From Clusia tigrina (taxonomy: Eukaryota; Arthropoda; Insecta; Diptera; Clusiidae), in contig CAKKTE020000278.1 in NCBI GenBank assembly GCA_920105625.2, positions 1 through 64,000 on the forward strand: a DNA stretch of 64,000 nucleotides, read 5' to 3'. The stretch's first letter is position 1; each line of letters begins with the position of its first letter. The notes under the pieces are model-generated. The model saw only the letters and a program-made list of their open reading frames with translations, was not told the DNA's origin and made no database searches. Positions 33,271 through 44,768 of the stretch are shown piece by piece. Made by a program: the position numbers and the translations under genes.

Positions 33271-33365
33271 AATTATATATAATTAAATTAAATTATGTTC
33301 TGTGGTTCACGAACAGAATGTAATTAAAAATGGGGCAAAAATAAAAAAAAATTCAAAAATTCTTA

Positions 33366-33777
33366 CTACTTGGCTCCCTTTCAAAGACAGATAAAGGGAA
33401 CTCAAGTAATTGCTCTGGACCCCATCTCGTCTGAAAGGGTTGATACATTGGGTAACAAGGTCTACTATGGCTTTGGCAGTGCCCAGCTCCGACCTAGACT
33501 GAAGGGTAACAGGGCAAAATCTGCTGTTGGTGTTGAAGAGCAACCAACAACATCTGTTGCAGCGCGAGTAAAGCAGAGTAGCCAGAAGCCGAAAACGGGG
33601 CCCATTTTCACAAAGCCAGTACCGAGAGCGGAGAGAGGCAACACACGTGTCCAACGTCCAAAACCATCTCCTCTCTCTGGTAGGCTCAGGAAATGGGAGA
33701 GAAAAGACCCGGAGGCTGCGGAAACTTTGCGGAGCACAAAGGGTGGTAAGATCCGCAAGGATCGGTCTGGGAAATAA
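33366..33777 (+). pseudogene. LINE 3 ORF1 C-terminal part
   Basis: Open frame ending at a TAA that overlaps the start of ORF2. It is basic and Pro/Arg/Lys-rich (RLRKWERKDPEAAETLR) with no zinc knuckle. Identified as ORF1 by its position before the endonuclease and its style. Confidence 0.55.
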
Positions 33778-34508
33778 TGTCCCAGGCCCCATCACGAACG
33801 CAAAACTCTTGGAAGCAGCTTCACAGTGGCTTGGTGGAACACCAGTGTCTGGACTTCGTAGCCATTCAAGAACCATGGGCCACAAATGGGCGCATAAATG
33901 GTCTGCAGACAAAAACATGTAAGTTGATCTATGATAATAATGTTGACCGACCGAGGGCAGCGATCATGATCAACAAAAATATTAAATTCCTCAAAATTTC
34001 AGAGCTTCTACAACGCGATCTGGTGGCATTACAGGCAGAAGTGCCTAGTGCCAAAGGGAGGAGAACGGTAGTCCTGGCCTCCATGTACTTACCTGGCGAC
34101 ACAGAGGACGCAGTATCGCGCGAGCTCCAGCAACTTACGGAGTACTGTCGCACTCGCAGTCTACAGTGGGTGGTGTGCTGCGACGCAAACGCGCACCACA
34201 CGGTATGGGGAAGCACGGACACGAACGGGCGAGGTGAGTCACTTCTTGATTTTATTATGACAAAAAATCTGGTGGTGGTAAATAGGGGTGACGAGCCTAC
34301 CTTTATGAATGCGATAAGGGGGGAGGTGTTAGATCTCACCCTAACTAGCGCATTCATATCAAATAGCATTTCTAATTGGAGGGTACTTAATGAGGTCTCC
34401 TTGTCGGACCATACGTACATTTGCTTTGATCTGGGGGGGGGGGAGATTGGAGGCACCTTCGAAATGAGAAATGTTAGGAAGAGCAACTGGTCGATATATA
34501 ACTTTTAG
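33777..34508 (+). pseudogene. LINE 3 endonuclease
   Basis: Endonuclease with VAIQEPWA (catalytic Glu), VLASMYLPGD, CCDANAHHTVWGSTDTNGRGESLLDF and SLSDHTYICF (final His region). The frame stays open to a TAG at 34506. The catalytic set looks intact in this segment. Confidence 0.82.
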
Positions 34509-36792
34509 TTAGAGCAAAATATTGCATGCCTTAGTGAAAAAATAAGTAACTCTCAGGAACTACATCTTGAAGTTAACAAATTAAATAATATAATAATCGA
34601 GGCTTTTGAAAGTAGTTGCAATTTAGTTGTGAAGAAACGTTCTAGGAACGTACCCTGGTGGAGCGGGGAGCTAAATGTTTTGCGCAAAAAAGCCCGTCAA
34701 CTCTTTAATAGAGCCAAGTCTAATGGTGACTGGGCATCTTATAGAAGTGCCTTAACGGCCTATAATAATGAGTTGAGAAGATCTAAGAGAGACTCATGGA
34801 AAAAGTACTGTGAGGAGATTGAAACCCTCCCAGCAGCTACCCGACTCCAGAAATCACTCAATAAAGATCACTCAAACGGCCTTTCTACACTCAAGAAGCC
34901 TGACGGAAATTTTACGGAGAGCCTGGAAGAGACGGGACAGCTTTTGTTGGACACTCACTTTCCAGGCTGTGCCACTAGCGGAGAGGATAGTTAAATCATC
35001 GAGAATACTCGTTTCTTGATGCCTACACGGAGGGAACTCTCACTGGCTCGCAGAATCTTCACCGTCAATAGAACCAAATGGGCTATATCCACTTTTAGAC
35101 CATTCAAATCGCCAGGTGTCGATAATATACAACCGTGCCTACTTCGGCAAGGTGTTGATGTATTAGCACCTGTGCTAACAAACATTTTCAGGATAAGCCT
35201 GGAACTAGGCATAGTGCCTAAACCTTGGACGAAGGCTAGGGTGGCTTTCATACCGAAAGCAGGCAAAAAGGCGGACCACACGCCAAAAGCCTATCGGCCC
35301 ATTAGCCTAACGTCATTCCTGCTAAAAGTTATGGAAAAAATTCTGGACCAATATATCAGGGAAACTTATCTTAAAGATTCTCCTCTTCATATTGAACAAT
35401 ACGCTTACCAATCAGGCAAATCGACTGAGACAGCCATACATAGCTTAACGAGCAAAATTGAAGAGGTGTTTGAGGGTAAAGAAATATCTCTCTGTACATC
35501 GGTTGACATTACGGGGGCTTTTGACAATACTACTTTCAGATTGAGGAGGGGATGAACAGGAAAGGTATACAAAGACTGATCATAACATGGGTTCTCAATA
35601 TGCTAAAAAACAGAACGACAATCTTTGAAACAGGGACAGCAAATCAAATTGTCAGGTCAACCAAAGGATGTCCTCAGGGGGCGTCCTATCGCCACTCCTA
35701 TGGTTATTGGTTATCGACGAGCTCTTACAAACTCTCAATGACCTCGGATACGAAGTTCAGGGCTTTGCGGATGATTTGGTAATTATGGTCAGAGGCAAGT
35801 TTGACTCTACCATAACAGATCGCATGCAACTAGCTCTTGACATCACTCAAAACTGGTGTCAGGAGAAAGGCCTATCGATAAATCCGAATAAAACAAACGT
35901 GGTACCCTTCACCAAAAGAAGGAAACTGAATCTGGGGACCTTAAGTTTAGGGACCACAAACTTAACAATGTCCAATGAAATGAAATATCTGGGAGTAATC
36001 CTGGACAAAACTCTAACTTGGAAAAACCACTTATCATACATAACTAGTAAAGCCTTAAGAGCAACCTATGCTTGCCAGAGGTTGTACGGTAAAACATGGG
36101 GACTACAGCCAAAAATTATGGCGTGGTCATATAAAACAATAATAGTACCAATGATTACTTATACGTCGTTGGTATGGTGGCCAAAAGTAAACCAAACAAG
36201 AGCTCAGATGACTCTTAACAAGATTCACCGTATAGCCTGTTTGAGTGTGACGGGAGCAATAAGAACGTGCCCCACACTAGCTTTGGGAGTGATCTCTGGA
36301 CTGACTCCTCTACACCTTGTAGTTAAAAGGATGGCGGCCAGCGCGGCCCTAAGGCTACCTACTCTAGCCCATTTTAAAGAAGGCAACCTTTCGGGGCACG
36401 CAAAGATTCTGGACACTGTCTGGAATTCTCCGTGCCTCACGGTCTTCGACAAAATGGACAGAAAATTAGACTTCTCAAAGCAATTCAAAGTGGTCATCAG
36501 TGACCGTTCAGCTTGGAGAAACAAGGAAATAATAATAAAACAGGACTCTCAGTTGTGGTATACAGATGGGTCCAAAATGGAAGATGGCAGTGCAGGAGCT
36601 GGACTTGTAGGGCCAAATTTCCAAAAAGCAATTGCAATGGGAAAAACAGCTTCCATTTTTCAGGCGGAGGTCCACGCTTTAGAGTTATGTGCTAGAGAAT
36701 GTCTACGCAGGGGTACACGCAACACCAAAATATGCATACTCACAGATAACCAGGCAGCTCTAAAATCATTAATAAACTTCTCATTCCAATGA
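34509..36792 (+). pseudogene. LINE 3 reverse transcriptase and RNase H start
   Basis: Linker (VPWWSGELNVLRKKARQLFNRAK) at 34640, then RT segments FKSPGVDNIQPCLL, FIPKAGKKADHTPKAYRPISL, DITGAFDNTTF, GGVLSPLLW and catalytic FADDL at about 35764, the thumb (TWGLQPKIMAWSYK), and RNase H (WYTDGSKMEDG, FQAEVHALELC, TDNQAALKSL). Frame breaks at 34994, 35555 and about 35680. The last segment, 35668-36792, is open for 374 codons. Confidence 0.83.
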
Positions 36793-37380
36793 AAGCTGGT
36801 CTGGGAATGCTGTAAACTTCTCAATACCCTAGCAGCGAGAAACTCTGTTACGCTAATGTGGGTACCGGGACACGAGGGACATGAGGGCAACGAAATGGCA
36901 GATTCTTTAGCAAAAAAAGGGTGCAGACACTGCCTTTATAGGCCCAGAACCCTTCTGTGGGGTAAACAGTAGCTTCACAAATAACTTGTTGTGCGAACAG
37001 GAAAAACGAGGTCTGCTAAACTACTGGAGAGCCCAAAAAGGCATGCGGCAGTCGAGACTACTCATTGATCCTGAACACATCAGGGGAGATGCTTCTTTAA
37101 ACCTCAGCAGAAATGACATCAAACTCTACACTGAACTTTTAACAGGACACTGTAGACTAAATTACCATCTGAAAAAAATAGGCGTGGTAGAAGAAGATTC
37201 CTGACGACTCTGTCAAGGGGAGCAGGAAACGGCAGAACACATTCTATGCACTTGCCCAGCGGTGGCAAGACGCAGACATAATTACCTAGGCAGTGGGTTC
37301 ATATCTCCAAATCACCTAGTTAAAATTAAGCCCACAGCAGTTACGAGATTTATAAACAGTCTAGGACTGTTTTAGTTGGG
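36793..37380 (+). pseudogene. LINE 3 RNase H end and C-terminal zinc region
   Basis: Continues with LMWVPGHEGHEGNEMADSLAKKG, then LTGHCRLNYHLKKIG and a Cys-containing end (CRLCQ-like, ETAEHILCTCPA), the usual C-terminus of RNase H-bearing LINEs. Stops at 36790, 36970 and 37202. Confidence 0.78.
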
Positions 37381-37452
37381 TACAAGGCTGCACAATAGAT
37401 CTTTTAGGTCGCGGTGTTCTTTTAGCCTGTTAATAATAATAAAAAAATAATA

Positions 37453-39790
37453 TGGTTAGGAGATCCAAACGAGCGTCTTAGCGAGACTTCTGTGGCAACA
37501 TAGAAAGCTCGTCTGAGACAAGTAGACTCCGGAGGATCCTCAATACCACCCCTCGGGCTCTTAAATGTATTCAGAGATCGGACGGTACCTGGACTGACTC
37601 TGAAACCGACACTCTAGACGCCCTAATAGAAACGAACTTCCCGGGGAATGAAATCTTTGTGGATTGCAGGTCTCTTGGCACCAACCAATCCTTAAGTCAC
37701 TCAACCCAATTCCAAATGACCAACACGCATATTCAGTGGGTCATCAACAGCTTTAAATTAGTTTGTCCTCCTTTCCTTTCAAAACACTGGAAAGGGTCCT
37801 TATATACAAATCAGGAGCTCTAATAATTGCACGTGCCTATACTAAAGGCAAGTCTGTGAAGACAGCGCTTCACGTGCTCATTGAGCAAGTAGAGAAATCT
37901 CTTGCCAATATCTCTTGCAGTATTTCTTCGACATAGAAGGTGCATTCAACAATATTTGTCCCTCTACCATTACTAAATCTTTAGTAAACCTGAATCTGAA
38001 AACACGCGTCATTACATCCTCAATAGGAAACGTGCATGCTAAAAGGACTGTCAAGAGATATACTCCACAAGGCGGTGTGCTCCCACTCCTCATCTGGAAT
38101 CTGAGGGTGAACACACTACTTAGGAGATTAGATCAGACCGGCTGTGACACTATAGCTTATGCGGACGACATTGCAATCTCTGTTTCCGGCAAGTATCTTT
38201 CAACACTGTCAGAAAAGCTAAGCTATACTCTTAGCATTTTGTCCCAATGGTGTCTTGAAGTTAGCCTAGATGTCAACCCTTCCAAAACTGAGGCTATGCT
38301 CTTCACCAGGAAGCACAAAATACCAAGTTTTGACGTACACAAACTTAATGGGAATTCGCTTAGCCTTAGCAATAGCGTCAAGTATCTAGGTCTGATCCTG
38401 GACCCTAAGCTCCATTGGAAAGCAAATTTGGCGGAAAGGGTACGGAAAGCCACGTGTGCTCTGTACTGTTGCAAGAGATCCATGGGAACAAGATGGGGCG
38501 TCCAGTCTCGAATCATGTCCTGGCTCTATGCGGCGTTGGTTGAGCCGTACTTTCTCTACGGCGCTGTCTTCTGGTGGCCCGCAACTGACAAAGCGGTGAA
38601 CCTAAAACCTCTTGACAAGGTTAGAAGAACAGCAGCGGTTCTGATAACAGGGGCTCTGCGTACCAACTCTACCAAAGCTCTATTTGCATTCCTACATTGA
38701 TTGTCCACTAGGCTTCTGGTCAGGCAACAAGCAAAATGCTCGGCAACCAGACTCAATACTATATCGCGCTGGACTAGGCTGAACCTGGGCCATGCGTATA
38801 TTCTGATGCAGGACACGCCCGTACAGACGTACGTTGACTATACGTGCTCTACACCTAATCTAAACCACGGGTTCGACACTTACATTCCTAGTAGAGAGGA
38901 ATGGTCCAACAATTTAGTGGTCACTGGTAGTTCCATTGACATATATACGGATGGCACCAAACTAGAGAAAAAGGTCGGTTGCGGCATTTTCTCCAGAAAA
39001 TTTGGCATCAAGCTCTCCTATCGTCTCCCTGACCATTGCAGCGTCTTTCAGGCGGAAGTAATGGCAATATTCCAACCGTCCAAGTGGCTTATTCGCAATG
39101 AAGTATGCGATGTGATGATACGCATATTCACGGACAGTCAGGCGGCAATCAAGCTGGTGTATTCACTACCTCTAAGCTTGTACTCGATTGCTGCTCCTCC
39201 CTGAACGTCGTCTCAGGTAACTCACAAGTTCACATAAGCTAGGTGCCTGGACATAGCGACATTCTAGGAAACTGCGAGGCCGATGAATTGGCCAAAATAG
39301 GTACGCTGCTCCCTGACATCTCCCCCTCTTTTGATGTAGGTGTCCCAGTGGCCACGGTCAAATGGGCCATAAAACATGACTACCTTGAGGCAACTAAAAG
39401 AGCCTGGGTAAATGAACATACCTGTAGTGTTGCCAGACAAACCTGGAGCACTATTGATATTAGGCGTACTGGTAAGCTATTCAATATTAGCAGGAACTCC
39501 ATCGGTACTATAATAAATGCGCTCACGGGACACTGTCTGATCGGGAAACATGCTGAAAGACGAGCACTTCCCCATAACGACTTCTGTCGCAGCTGTGGTT
39601 CTGAGGAGGAGGAAGAAACAGTAACTTCTTCTCATGTGTCAATGCCCAGCTCTGGCCAGGCGAAGATTAAAATTCCTAGGCTCACCTTTCTTCACTACCT
39701 TAACCGAACCATCTTCCATCAACATTAAGGACATAGCCAGCTTCATTTCGGAATCACTGTGGTTCCCAAAATTCTAGACGGGGGAGTCGC
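37453..39790 (+). mobile_element. LINE 4, LOA/R1-like, 5'-truncated
   Basis: Fourth LINE in the same orientation, beginning before the RT (TPRALKCIQRSDGTWT at about 37545) and running to the C-terminal zinc region. No clear tail was found before the TA-rich stretch at 39798. Confidence 0.75.
37540..39728 (+). pseudogene. LINE 4 reverse transcriptase and RNase H
   Basis: RT motifs: FDIEGAFNNI, YTPQGGVLPLLIW, catalytic YADDI at about 38158, FTRKHK and LGLILDPKLHWK. A TGA at 38698 splits it from the RNase H region (IYTDGTKLEKK, FQAEVMAIF, FTDSQAAIKL, then PGHSDILGNCEADELAK), with a further break near 39205-39243. The C-terminus has LTGHCLIGKHAERR and CRSCG. It is a sister family to LINE 3 and not a copy of it. 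Confidence 0.8.
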
Positions 39791-39822
39791 GTCGTCTATA
39801 TATACATATATATAGTTATATA

Positions 39823-40055
39823 CGAGGTGTGATCAAAAAATAACCGTTATTGTGTGATAAAAAAATAAAGTATTTATTTATTCATTAACAACTTGTGCCC
39901 TTCAAAGTAATTCCCCTCAGATATAATATATCTTATGCGATCCTCGTAATAGCTGATCGTTTTACACTGTTCGGAGTCCTTTTTGAAATTGCTTACGAGC
40001 ACTTCGATTTGCTGCTCGATCCGCTCCTGGTGCTTCGCAAGAGTCTCCATGTTAA
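39823..40055 (-). mobile_element. Mariner-like terminal fragment
   Basis: CGAGGTGTGATCAAAAAATAACC at 39823 after a TA resembles a mariner terminal repeat. On the minus strand a short open frame ends ISEGNYFEGHKL just before it, similar to the C-termini of mariner-type transposases. No second terminus was found. The family assignment is tentative. Confidence 0.5.
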
Positions 40056-40151
40056 GGTTCTACGATGATTGTGACCTGGGTATTCTTTTATTCCACCTTA
40101 CTTAAGCTGGGTCCTGGTGGATACACCAGACCCTTGTTTTATGGTTATGAA

Positions 40152-40301
40152 AAAGCCAAGGTGCAAAACCAAGACTAATGAATGAAAATACTGGTACTTG
40201 TAACCAGACCTTCGATGATTATGTGGGAAGTAGCCTAGGTACAAAACCACGACTATTGTTGAGTGAAGGTTCTAGTACATATAACCAGACCTCCGGAATG
40301 A
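40152..40301. repeat. Duplicated 70-bp motif
   Basis: Two related blocks, 40152-40222 and 40231-40301 (CCAAGGT/CCTAGGT ... CAAAACCA ... TAACCAGACC). The style resembles the internal duplications in the BEL LTRs of this window, so it may be part of a decayed LTR. Confidence 0.55.
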
Positions 40302-40597
40302 ACAATTATATAAAACACTCGTTGATAGGTTTCAAAGAACTGATACATACGAGTATTTGAGAATTTCACTTAATTTATACTATTACAATTGAGCCATTAT
40401 TGCTTACTTAGATATTTTACATATAAAAAAAAACATAAACAAGTAGTATAAATGTAATGCAAAAAAACTACAATTAATGTGCACAAAGTGCTGATAAATG
40501 TGAAAATTCGTTGTCAGCGATTTGCGCTGTCGTTGGCCGCAGTCAAGGGCGTGCATTGCAGCGGTTGTTGACTTCGTTTAGAATGCAATATATATAT
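40302..40597. other. Unassigned AT-rich sequence before element 412-like
   Basis: No gene or repeat recognised. It ends in a short TA run (40588-40597) that received the gypsy element. Confidence 0.5.
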
Positions 40598-41168
40598 TGT
40601 AGTGTATCATGAAAGTCATGCATACCATGCCTGCGATTGTAAAGAACCGAATGTACCAGAGAAATGTGTAGTGCACGCGCAGCATGATCGCACACAGACT
40701 CACTCCACATGCTCAAACCTTTCCTCTATCCCAAAGCAATGCACTTAAAATAGGTCATGGGCAATTCGAACCTCAAAGGTCTGCCGTAGGCAAGAATTGC
40801 ACATTCATAATTTATTGCTTGCACATGTGATTTTCATGACACATGGGATATTGGAAATATGGAAATGAAACACTAATTATATGATTAAATGGTAGAAATA
40901 AGTATATAAGAACGTAGTTATAAGAATAAAGATTAGTTCTAAACACAACTCATAACTGTTTGTACTCACAAGGAGCTGACTTTAGTCGCTTCAATAGAAC
41001 TCAAAGGAGCTGACTCTAGTCGCTTCAATAGAACATTTGGCTGCCTTAAGGCGCCGATACAAAAGTGCGCAAGCTCTCGCGCAATCAAACAATCATATGA
41101 GCCCATCATCTGCGTAGGGAATATACTGATAGGAAAAACTAATTGTATTACTGACAGAACGTATTACA
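40598..41168 (+). repeat. 412-like element, 5' LTR
   Basis: 571 bp, TGTAGTGTATC...CGTATTACA. It contains an internal near-duplicate (GGAGCTGACT-TAGTCGCTTCAATAGAAC at about 40975 and about 41005) present in both LTRs. Confidence 0.95.
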
Positions 41169-41186
41169 TGGCGATCCTGCGACACC
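41169..41186 (+). promoter_or_regulatory. Primer-binding site of the 412-like element
   Basis: TGGCGATCCTGCGACACC directly after the LTR. It is similar to the tRNA-Arg-type sites of 412/mdg1, though not a perfect match as I recall those. Confidence 0.6.
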
Positions 41187-41290
41187 GCTCTTGATCTTTC
41201 TGACCAGATAGCTGATCCTGCCACACCGATCCTGATATTGCTGACCAGACCAGATTCCTGATTCCTGATTTTTTTTCACACGGATCCTGA

Positions 41291-41863
41291 TTTTCCTGCT
41301 ATACCGCTGTCCAGACAACAAGTGCTACAGGGATTAATGACGCAGAATTCCACGCCTTATTTGAAAGAGCCTACAACAGAGCGGCTAAACATCTGGAAAC
41401 AGTAAAAACAAAGGAACCAGCAGTCAAGGAAACGCTGTACGCACTGGGGAACGCAGTACCAGCACCACAACTCTTAAATACCTTCTATAAACGAGCAGCC
41501 ACTTTAGAAGAGGAATACGTGCCACAACCACAACCAGGGTCAAAAACCACCAACATCCGGTATATCCCGTCAGGCTCATCCGAAGGTCCTAAGCCGATTA
41601 CCATTGAACAATACAGGAACAGGCAAGTGAAGAACTTCGACTTAACACGAAGCTTGTGTCAAAGCCAAGACAATAAGCAACGCAAGAGAGGGAAGAGAGC
41701 CGGAAGAAAGGTCCAAAACAGGACACAGCTGAAAACACTATATCACGGCTACAATCTGCAACAGACGGTCGAAGAGAAAAAACTCTATAAAAGAAGAATA
41801 ACTAAAATTCGTATAGATGGAAAACGACCAAGCGATATTAAAGCCTCACAAGCCGTTAACTGA
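41291..41863 (+). CDS. Leader open frame of the 412-like element, no AUG
   Basis: About 190 codons without a stop between the primer site and gag. The predicted protein has an acidic/neutral first half (DAEFHALFERAYNRAAKHLE, ALGNAVPAPQLLNTFYKRAA) and a very basic second half (KQRKRGKRAGRKVQNRTQ, YKRRITKIR), which suggests nucleic-acid binding. No ATG occurs in its first part, so a non-AUG start, splicing or loss of the start must be assumed. No domain recognised. Confidence 0.5.
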   Translation, partial: FSCYTAVQTTSATGINDAEFHALFERAYNRAAKHLETVKTKEPAVKETLYALGNAVPAPQLLNTFYKRAATLEEEYVPQPQPGSKTTNIRYIPSGSSEGPKPITIEQYRNRQVKNFDLTRSLCQSQDNKQRKRGKRAGRKVQNRTQLKTLYHGYNLQQTVEEKKLYKRRITKIRIDGKRPSDIKASQAVN

Positions 41864-42126
41864 TGCCGGAAAAATTGAGTTTTTGACATGGTTATGTTAA
41901 AATTATATAATGTAGTATAATAAAACACTTAAATAGGTAATCATTGTTACAAGTAATATAAGTAAATCGTGTAGTTATTTAAATACTCTACTCAAATATA
42001 TATAAAATACAAACTAAATATTTGTAATTGTCAACTCCAAACATGGGAGGCACAAAATCTAAAATAGAGAACCATAGTGGAGATCCACAGGTTACAATAC
42101 TAAACACGCAGAGTTAACATTCTGAC

Positions 42127-42288
42127 ATGTTAGAGGGATACGATATGAAACTCCTAATCATAACCATTATCGTAGGACTACAGTTAGGAATAACTTTACT
42201 GCAAATGTACAGAAAGTATAATAGGAAACAGACCATAAAGGCAGCAAAATCTATTTTTGACCTGACTGAGATAGTGTCTAAGAAATAA
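42127..42288 (+). CDS. 53-residue membrane peptide in the leader of the 412-like element
   Basis: ATG at 42127, stop TAA at 42286. The peptide (MLEGYDMKLL...) has a hydrophobic stretch of about 17 residues, LLIITIIVGLQLGITLL, followed by a basic segment (YRKYNRKQTIK), which predicts a single membrane span with a basic inner tail. It ends four bases before the gag ATG. It could be a chance frame, but its compact membrane-protein layout just before gag is notable. Function unknown. Confidence 0.5.
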   Translation: MLEGYDMKLLIITIIVGLQLGITLLQMYRKYNRKQTIKAAKSIFDLTEIVSKK

Positions 42289-42291
42289 GTT

Positions 42292-43470
42292 ATGAGCCTA
42301 GCTTCTTTAGAAAAAATTGAGCAAATTGTAGGCATTTTAAAGAAAAACCCGAATAGAGTATATACTGACAATTACTTAACAGACTTAGAGGCAACACTCA
42401 ATACACAAACTGCTTATTTTGAACTATAGCTTAACAAAGCCCCCAGCTTAGAAAGAAACACATTAGTATCTAGGTTTAATATACTGAGCACATATATTAA
42501 GAAAATCATTAGCAGTCAAAAGTCTATGAAAGAGAAGAAATAAGCAAAATTAGAAACAGAACAACTATCAGAGCTCGCTATGACGTCTTTTAATGTAATT
42601 GATTGGCTGAAGGCAATACCTGAATTCTCAGGCAAACCTGACGACTTGTCCAAGCGCATAAGCTTAGTTGAAATTATGAAGACCACTGTACCAACAACTA
42701 GTGAGAACATATTTTTCACACTAGTATTTAATACTAAACTAGCGGGAGCAAACAACACATCAACATTAATTTCAGAATTAAAAAATTTGTTAAAACCAAC
42801 AAAAACTACAAATTGCATATTAGATGATCTTTCGAAACTGAGACAGGGTAGTAAGACAATTTCTCGTTATGCAGAAGAGATTGAGGAACTAATTTGTACT
42901 CTGAACAAGTTACAAACTACAGACACCTCTGCAGAAGTAAAGAAAGCAATCATAAATAATAACGATACAATAGCTTTCAATTCGTTCAAAAACGGTCTAA
43001 ACAATGTGTCAACAGTCCAAACAATTACAGCAAGCCGCAGCAAAAAATTTTAAGAAGCGGTACAAATAGCTGACGAATTTGAAAAACCGAACGAGACTCG
43101 CATTTTGTCATATAGAAGCAATAGTTATCGCGAACAAAAACAATACAACAATATGCCTCAACAAAACAGATACCGCAGCAATAATTTTAATGTCAATAAC
43201 CAACGAAGTCATTACCCTAACGGCAACGTCAGAAATTACTACAATAACAACAGACAACAAAATTCGAATGACATTGCTTACAGACGTAATTGGAGAAATA
43301 ACAACAACACAAACCACTACAACAGTCAACGTACTAATCAACAACCATACAGAAACAACAACTACAATAACCAACGCACTGACCAGCAAGCATACAGAAA
43401 CATCAACAATAACAGAAGAAACACCGGTCGAAATAAAATAATGTATGTATGTACACAGCTGATTGCATAA
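42292..43470 (+). pseudogene. 412-like element gag
   Basis: A single reading frame from ATG 42292 to TAA 43468 encodes a gag-like protein: a helical N-terminus (LEKIEQIVGIL), a capsid-like middle (VIDWLKAIPEFSGKPDDL ... ISRYAEEIEELICTL), and a long Asn/Gln/Arg-rich tail instead of zinc knuckles, as in 412-type gag. In-frame stops at 42427, 42541 and 43051 interrupt it. Confidence 0.8.
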
Positions 43471-44768
43471 ATCAGCAGGGAAACGACGACCTCCCCGCCT
43501 GCTAAATATACAAAATAATATGAGTGGTGCGGGGATAAACAAAAAAGAATTACCCAAAACAGCATTCACTATAAATACAGACCGACATATAGGACGTTTT
43601 GTCAAAATAAAATACAAGAACATAGACATAAATTTTTTAGTAGATACTGGAGCAGAAATTTCACTGCTAAAAATTGGTAGTATATTCGACGAAGATATTT
43701 TCAGCCCACATTCTTGTCCATTAACAGGAATTTCAAAAGAAAATGTTTACACTTTAGGTACATCAAAAATGTTACTAAAATTCAGTAAGAAACCTTTAAA
43801 CACACATTCCAAATTGTAGAATTTTAGGAGACGATTTTCTCTTAAAATTCGGCGGAAAGATAGACTACGAAACACTCACGTTACAATTTACACTTAATAA
43901 CACCTTGTTAGTACTTGATTTAGCAAGCAAAGTATTTTGTATCACCATACCGCCGAGATGCGAGGTAATACACCCAATAAATGCGAACATAACTGAAGAC
44001 ATGCTTGTATGCAATAATGAAATACAAACAGGCATATACATAAGCAACACTATAATTCCAGCTAAAGGCATAAAAAATATACGCATTTTGAACACAACAC
44101 AAAGCACCATAGAGTTAAACAAGCTAAAAGTAGAATGCAAACCCTTAAAAAATTATTACATAGTAAACAGCATACAGAACAATAGCACAAAAAGATGGAA
44201 CCAAATACAACCACTGCTACAATTTGACACGCAAGACACATTTGCAAAGGACAGTATAGAGAAATTGTGTCAAGAATACGCAGATATTTTCCACTTAGAT
44301 GACGATGTCCTGACAGTCAACAGTTTCTATGAACAACATTTAGAGGCAACAGATAAAAAATCGGTATACATAAAAAATTACCATTTGCCACACACACAAA
44401 TGGAAAATATAAATGAGCAAGTAAAAAATCTGCTGAAACAAGAAATAATTGAACATTCAATTAGTGCTTATAACTCACCACTACTTGTTGTACCGAAAAA
44501 GAGTTCCGATGATTCCAAACAGTGGAAATTAGTAGTAGATTACCGCCAATTAAATAAAAAGTTAGTGGATGATAAATTATCAATCACAAGACTAGAAGAC
44601 GTACTGGACAAAATAGGCAGGTCCAAATACTTTACAACCTTAGACATGACTAGCTCTTTCCATCAAATCCCTCTGGATTACGAGTCAAGACATTTAACAG
44701 CATTTTCAACTGCTCCCTTCAACCCTTTGGTCTACAAATCTCTTCGAACAGCTTTCAGCGTATGCTAA
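43463..44768 (+). pseudogene. 412-like element protease and RT N-terminal part
   Basis: Pol begins in a frame overlapping the end of gag. The protease active site LVDTGAEISLL is at about 43636. A frame change at 43805-43905 is followed by the connector and RT fingers (YNSPLLVVPKK, LVVDYRQLNKKLVDD, TLDMTSSFHQIPL). Another shift near 44710 ends the segment. Confidence 0.83.

Larger units (their letters stand above)
30337..33352 (+). mobile_element. LINE 2, Jockey-like, internally deleted
   Basis: ORF1 with three zinc knuckles, ORF2 with endonuclease and RT but no RNase H, and an A-rich 3' end (about 33330-33352). This is the Jockey arrangement. The end of the endonuclease and the N-terminal RT are missing in one deletion at about 32235. 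The base composition is more A-rich than the neighbouring LINEs. The left boundary is approximate. Confidence 0.78.
33353..37452 (+). mobile_element. LINE 3, LOA-like, nearly complete from ORF1 C-terminus to tail
   Basis: Contains the end of ORF1, the endonuclease, RT and RNase H and a (TAA)-rich tail at 37425-37452. It lies directly behind the tail of LINE 2. The frames are broken at several points. Confidence 0.8.

Noticed and set aside
43108..43629. 173-codon hydrophobic minus-strand frame
   Set aside because: It is antisense to the Asn/Gln-rich gag tail of the 412-like element. The hydrophobicity is a composition effect.
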